A DNA stretch of 9,712 bases from an uncultured Ruminococcus sp. GTDB taxonomy: Bacteria > Bacillota > Clostridia > Oscillospirales > Ruminococcaceae. Positions 6,381 to 9,712 of the stretch are shown here, piece after piece. A program made the translations under genes and the position numbers. The notes under the pieces were generated by a model that searched no databases, was not told where the DNA came from, and saw only the letters and a list, made by a program, of their open reading frames with translations. Every line of letters begins with the position of its first letter. Positions within the stretch are counted from its first letter, which is position 1. Location: positions 1-9,712 of the forward strand of contig NZ_CAMHRZ010000121.1 of assembly GCF_946187255.1 (NCBI RefSeq), read 5' to 3'.

Positions 6381-7160
6381 ATGAAGCTTAATTATCGTGA
6401 TAGGATCGTACTTACAGCTGTTATTGTAATACTTGTATGGGTCGCAGGCGTAATGCTGTTCATCAAGCCCGGTATCGAAAGAATGCAGGACTCACAGGCT
6501 GCACTGGATGACGCAAAGGCAACACGTTCCGATCTTCAGGACAGAGTTGACGAGGATAAGGATCTTCCCGAGAGAATCCAGACCGCTTATAAGGAAGTAA
6601 CCAAGCTCACCGAGAGCTTCTACTCCGTACAGCAGACTCAGCTGGCTACACAGACCGTTGATGATCTGCTCGATTCCGATGAGATAAAGAACCTGGATAT
6701 GAAGATCTCCGATTACTCTATCTATCAGATCAATCCCTATGATTATATGAGCACCAGACCTTTAAGCTCCCTCGATGAAGAGGTACAGGCATACTTAAGC
6801 GAAGGCAAGGCTCCCATTACTGCTGATACTGCTGATGCAGAGGCAGGCGCAAAGGGCGAAGCTGTTCCGGCTCCTGTAATGATAGGTAACTATCAGATCT
6901 CCTTCAGCTATGAGGGCAAGATCGATGACGTTCAGGCATTCTGCGACAAGCTGCAGAGTTCCAACACCGAGAAGACCATGCTGCTGAACCAGTTCGATTA
7001 CAAGTTTGCAGAGATCAAGGATGCAGAGGGCAAGGTCGTTACCAAGGAAGGTAAGGACGGCAAGCAGGAGAAACAGGTCTCCGATGAGGATATCAAGGGT
7101 ACAATGGTACTGAATATGCTCGTTGTTGAGAAGCTGCCTGACCCTGATAAGCTCGGTTAA
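6381..7160 (+). CDS. pilO: Type IV pilus alignment protein PilO
   Basis: PilO is a bitopic inner-membrane protein that pairs with PilN through coiled coils and ferredoxin-like domains and links the cytoplasmic PilM side to the outer parts of the machine. The 259 residues fit this plan: a short basic N-terminus, one membrane helix (about 9-28), a long charged coiled coil (about 31-86), then an alpha/beta domain that includes the strand segment YQISFSYEG (171-179) followed by the helix IDDVQAFCDKLQ. Two low-complexity stretches interrupt it: an Ala/Asp/Glu-rich linker (about 140-166) and a Lys/Glu/Gly-rich loop (about 213-236). The gene starts 3 bases after the pilMN stop, and its ribosome binding site (GAAGGTG, 6367-6373) lies inside the pilMN end, which suggests translational coupling. 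Identity rests on position and layout more than on strong motifs, since PilO sequences diverge widely. Confidence 0.85.
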   Translation: MKLNYRDRIVLTAVIVILVWVAGVMLFIKPGIERMQDSQAALDDAKATRSDLQDRVDEDKDLPERIQTAYKEVTKLTESFYSVQQTQLATQTVDDLLDSDEIKNLDMKISDYSIYQINPYDYMSTRPLSSLDEEVQAYLSEGKAPITADTADAEAGAKGEAVPAPVMIGNYQISFSYEGKIDDVQAFCDKLQSSNTEKTMLLNQFDYKFAEIKDAEGKVVTKEGKDGKQEKQVSDEDIKGTMVLNMLVVEKLPDPDKLG

Positions 7161-7165
7161 TTTAG

Positions 7166-7217
7166 TTTATAGCGTTTGGTAGGCGGATTTCATCCGTCTG
7201 CCAAATCGTGCTATAAA
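7166..7217 (+). repeat. Large stem-loop after pilO
   Basis: TTTATAGC (7166-7173) pairs perfectly with GCTATAAA (7210-7217). Inside, bases 7175-7188 pair with 7192-7205 over 14 bp with two G-U pairs and a TTC loop. The total is 22 bp, interrupted only by a small asymmetric internal loop. It starts 5 bases after the pilO stop codon. The bases that follow are A-rich rather than T-rich, so a standard terminator is not formed directly. It is a good candidate for a transcript-stabilising or processing hairpin, or for partial termination before the large downstream gene. Confidence 0.7.
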
Positions 7218-7247
7218 AAATGATTAAAATTTTTATTTTGATCATTT
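7218..7247 (+). repeat. Second, AT-rich stem-loop before the prepilin-like gene
   Basis: Bases 7218-7230 (AAATGATTAAAAT) pair with 7235-7247 (ATTTTGATCATTT) over 13 bp with one G-U pair and a TTTT loop. It abuts the larger hairpin at 7166-7217. Being almost all A-T it is weak as RNA, but it could be a dyad binding site on DNA, and its T-rich run might contribute to partial termination after the first hairpin. No convincing promoter was found between here and 7289. Confidence 0.55.
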
Positions 7248-7288
7248 CACACAAGTCGGGAAAACAATAAAGACGAAAGGTGGTAATT

Positions 7289-9712
7289 ATGAAAACGAAG
7301 TTCAAGACCCAGCGCAAAGGCGCGGTTCTGATGACTGTCGTTGTAGTATCAGTGATGATGGCTGTTATCGTTGCAGCAGCAATATCGCTGGTATCACACA
7401 CTAACACCAGAACCAACGACGAGTACCGCAAGAAGCAAGCGTACTACGTTGCTTCTTCCTGTGTAAGAGCATTCGTTGCTGAAACAGCGAACTTCACACA
7501 GGACGCAACACACGACGATGCATTCATTTCAGCAGCTATCGCGCAGCTGAAGAACATCGCAAAGAAGAGCGAGATAATTGACGTAGAGATCAACAAGCTC
7601 GATGTTGGTGCTACTACACCAATACGCGATTCTCAGCCCAGATGGAACAATGCAAAATGTACCATACAGGTTAAGCCTATCGATGCTGAGTGCAACAACC
7701 TTAGGGTAATATCTACAGGTACCTATCTTGGCCAGACAAAGGTAGTTGTAGCTTACCTGTCCGTAACTCCTCTGCGTATGCACACCTATACCCCCAAGGC
7801 ACTTGAGATCATCGGTACCTCCGGCGGTAACCCTGACGGCATATACATGAATATGTCCGTTTACGGTGCAACAGGTGCGACCGATAAGGCTTCGCACACA
7901 GAGGACACACTGTACAAATTCCTGCAGAACCAGCCCTTCCTTTGGGGTAATACCGATATCAACGGTTCTATGGTACTGCAGAACAGATCCCACATAAAGG
8001 GCAACCCCTACTATGCACCCGGTATCGATGATACTCAGGGATGCGTACTGAATGTCAGCCGTTCGCTGATATTCGCAGCTAACCAGCCTCAGTTTGAACC
8101 CACAGCGGTCAAGACCAAGGACATGGACAATGATCCCACAGACCCCATCTACGGCTATAACTATGTTAATGTCGGTGAGGCTATGGTAATGTTCTGTAAC
8201 AACGCTTCTATCGGCTGGACAGTTGACGCAGGTGCTGGAAAAGATGAAGATTACTGCAACGAACATCAGGTAGATACCTATACTTCATTCTTCTACAGCG
8301 GTTCTTATGATGAAGCTAATACAAAGTGCCCCGGTCTGCTGTCTGAGGTCGGCAAGAACAATCCCGATCAGTCCGAGTACTGGGACAGCGTAAGATCAGA
8401 AGGTACTGGTCAGGGCGACGGCAACGTGTTCAGAGGTAACATCTACACATATTCCGGCGCAGGCTACTTTAACGGTGACATGGTCATCGCTGCTGATACC
8501 AGAGTATATGGTGACATCTACTGCTCAGGTGATATTTTCCTGTGCGATAACGACGGCTGGAGCGGTCATTTCTCATGCAATAAGATCCACCTGACCGGCG
8601 GTCACAGCGTATACGGATGCAACAGAGAACTTCTCATTAGCGGCGAAACTGTTAAGACAAATGATCTCGTTTCCGGCGGATACCTCAACGGAACATCGAT
8701 CGAAGTAGTAACGGAAGATAACTGGACGACCAACAAGAGAGCTAAGCGTCCCGATTTCCCTTCAACTACTGAAGATCCTTACTACTACTATCCCGAGCAC
8801 ATGATGTGCAGCCAGAATACCGTAGGCACTATTTCCACTATCAGCGGTACTATCGAGGATATCTACAATGGCGGCACAGAGTTGGATACTTCTAAGATCA
8901 AGGCTTGGAACGATCCTTCTTTCCAGAATATCGATCCTCACTATTTTGACGGCTTGCCTGCTGATGTTGCAGCAAACCGCCGTGCAGATTACGATAACAA
9001 CGGCTATCCCGACGACGCTATCGATACTGTATATACGGCAAGTAACGGTATTACATACGCTCCCGACTATGTAATAACTGACCACTGCTACATCGATACT
9101 ATCAACAAGAAGAGGATAATGATCGATATGGATGCTTCTCCTCTGCAGAACCTGGTAGTTGTTCTCAAGGATAACGGCTGCATGACCAATCCCTGCACTA
9201 TCCTTGTAAAGAACAGCACTGATCCCGAGGATCCTGACGCAAAGTTCGTTTACTTTGTAAGTGACTCAGGCTTCAGCAGTTCAGTTGAGGATGAATACAC
9301 TCAGACAGAGACTTATCATGGTTACGATCATGAATCGTTCAAGGAGTCATCCTTCGCATTCGGCGGAAGATCTTCTACAGGCTGTCAGCAGATAATCATG
9401 GACTTTGAGGCATTTGCTCACTCCAGCGTAATGAATCCTCCTTACTGCGAGGGCGGCAGCCTTAACCCCACTCAGAACTATGAGGGCGACGATCATCAGG
9501 GTTATCCTCTGAAGCCCAACAACATCATATTCCTGTTTGCTGAGGGCTGTACTCTCCATGTAGGTTCCAACCTGCTTATCCAGGCAAGTGTATATATGCC
9601 CAGAGCAAACTATGTTTCCTACAACAAGGGTTCATCTCTCAAGGTCGATCCTTACTGTAACGATGCTAACTTCGACGGTATCAATGTTATCGGTAACGTT
9701 GTCTGCCACAAC
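7289..9712 (+). CDS. Giant PilX/GspK-like prepilin protein, 3' end outside window
   Basis: The frame is open from the ATG at 7289 to the last base, 808 codons with no stop, so the gene is 3'-truncated by the window. AAAGGTGG at 7276-7283 is the ribosome binding site. The N-terminus is an 11-residue basic leader ending in RKG, then the hydrophobic helix AVLMTVVVVSVMMAVIVAAA. This is a prepilin peptidase site after Gly11. Position +5 of the mature protein is Thr, not the usual Glu, as is common in PilX and GspK. The segment EYRKKQAYYVASSCVRAFVAE (45-65) matches the PilX-type continuation of the helix. The rest lacks membrane segments and is rich in Asp, Asn, Gly, Tyr and Cys (20 Cys). Around 378-450 short GDI/GDM-like strand repeats suggest a beta-solenoid. 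D567-D576 resembles a calcium loop. It probably joins the pilus at or near the tip; an adhesive role is inference. Confidence 0.88.
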   Translation, partial: MKTKFKTQRKGAVLMTVVVVSVMMAVIVAAAISLVSHTNTRTNDEYRKKQAYYVASSCVRAFVAETANFTQDATHDDAFISAAIAQLKNIAKKSEIIDVEINKLDVGATTPIRDSQPRWNNAKCTIQVKPIDAECNNLRVISTGTYLGQTKVVVAYLSVTPLRMHTYTPKALEIIGTSGGNPDGIYMNMSVYGATGATDKASHTEDTLYKFLQNQPFLWGNTDINGSMVLQNRSHIKGNPYYAPGIDDTQGCVLNVSRSLIFAANQPQFEPTAVKTKDMDNDPTDPIYGYNYVNVGEAMVMFCNNASIGWTVDAGAGKDEDYCNEHQVDTYTSFFYSGSYDEANTKCPGLLSEVGKNNPDQSEYWDSVRSEGTGQGDGNVFRGNIYTYSGAGYFNGDMVIAADTRVYGDIYCSGDIFLCDNDGWSGHFSCNKIHLTGGHSVYGCNRELLISGETVKTNDLVSGGYLNGTSIEVVTEDNWTTNKRAKRPDFPSTTEDPYYYYPEHMMCSQNTVGTISTISGTIEDIYNGGTELDTSKIKAWNDPSFQNIDPHYFDGLPADVAANRRADYDNNGYPDDAIDTVYTASNGITYAPDYVITDHCYIDTINKKRIMIDMDASPLQNLVVVLKDNGCMTNPCTILVKNSTDPEDPDAKFVYFVSDSGFSSSVEDEYTQTETYHGYDHESFKESSFAFGGRSSTGCQQIIMDFEAFAHSSVMNPPYCEGGSLNPTQNYEGDDHQGYPLKPNNIIFLFAEGCTLHVGSNLLIQASVYMPRANYVSYNKGSSLKVDPYCNDANFDGINVIGNVVCHN

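Noticed and set aside
7166..7217. Intrinsic terminator ending the pilus operon after pilO
   Set aside because: The stem is strong, but the bases right after it are A-rich rather than a T-run, and the gene that follows belongs to the same system.
7529..8266. A 245-codon open frame on the - strand
   Set aside because: It is opposite the continuous prepilin-like frame, which has a good start and 808 open codons. Its Cys/Val/Ile-rich sequence shows no domain pattern.

Overview
The window looks like chromosomal DNA from a low- to mid-GC Gram-positive anaerobe of the Clostridia, most likely a Ruminococcus-like Oscillospiraceae member. This is an inference. It rests on AGGAGG-type ribosome binding sites, two textbook sigma-A promoters with extended -10 boxes, a TTG start, and a pilus cluster with a fused pilM-pilN gene, as described in clostridia. 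All genes are on the + strand.

Left edge (1-465): two tandem copies of a small ribbon-helix-helix DNA-binding protein, the first cut by the window edge, closed by a rho-independent terminator. Next (518-3301): a sigma-A promoter, a full-length recG helicase gene, and an unrecognised four-helix membrane protein gene that probably shares its transcript. A gene-free AT-rich stretch (3302-3605) follows. It carries a second strong promoter and a leader of about 100 nt.

From 3606 to the right edge lies part of a type IV pilus assembly operon: pilC (inner-membrane platform), a pilM-pilN fusion (alignment complex), pilO (alignment complex), and a very large open reading frame that runs off the window. 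The last has a PilX/GspK-like prepilin N-terminus and at least 808 codons. In the usual type IV pilus model, PilM sits on the cytoplasmic face and binds the tail of PilN, PilN and PilO pair outside the membrane, and PilC is the rotor platform used by the PilB/PilT motors. The large prepilin-like protein would join the fibre or cap it. No PilB, PilT, PilD or major pilin gene is visible here, so they must lie to the right or elsewhere.

The points most worth a second look are: the PilMN fusion, with a PilN-like INLL motif at the junction and degenerate nucleotide-site glycines; the giant cysteine-rich prepilin-like protein; and the structured intergenic spacers inside the pilus operon, one of which has mutually exclusive stem-loops. 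I saw no CRISPR array, tRNA, rRNA, insertion sequence or integrase.
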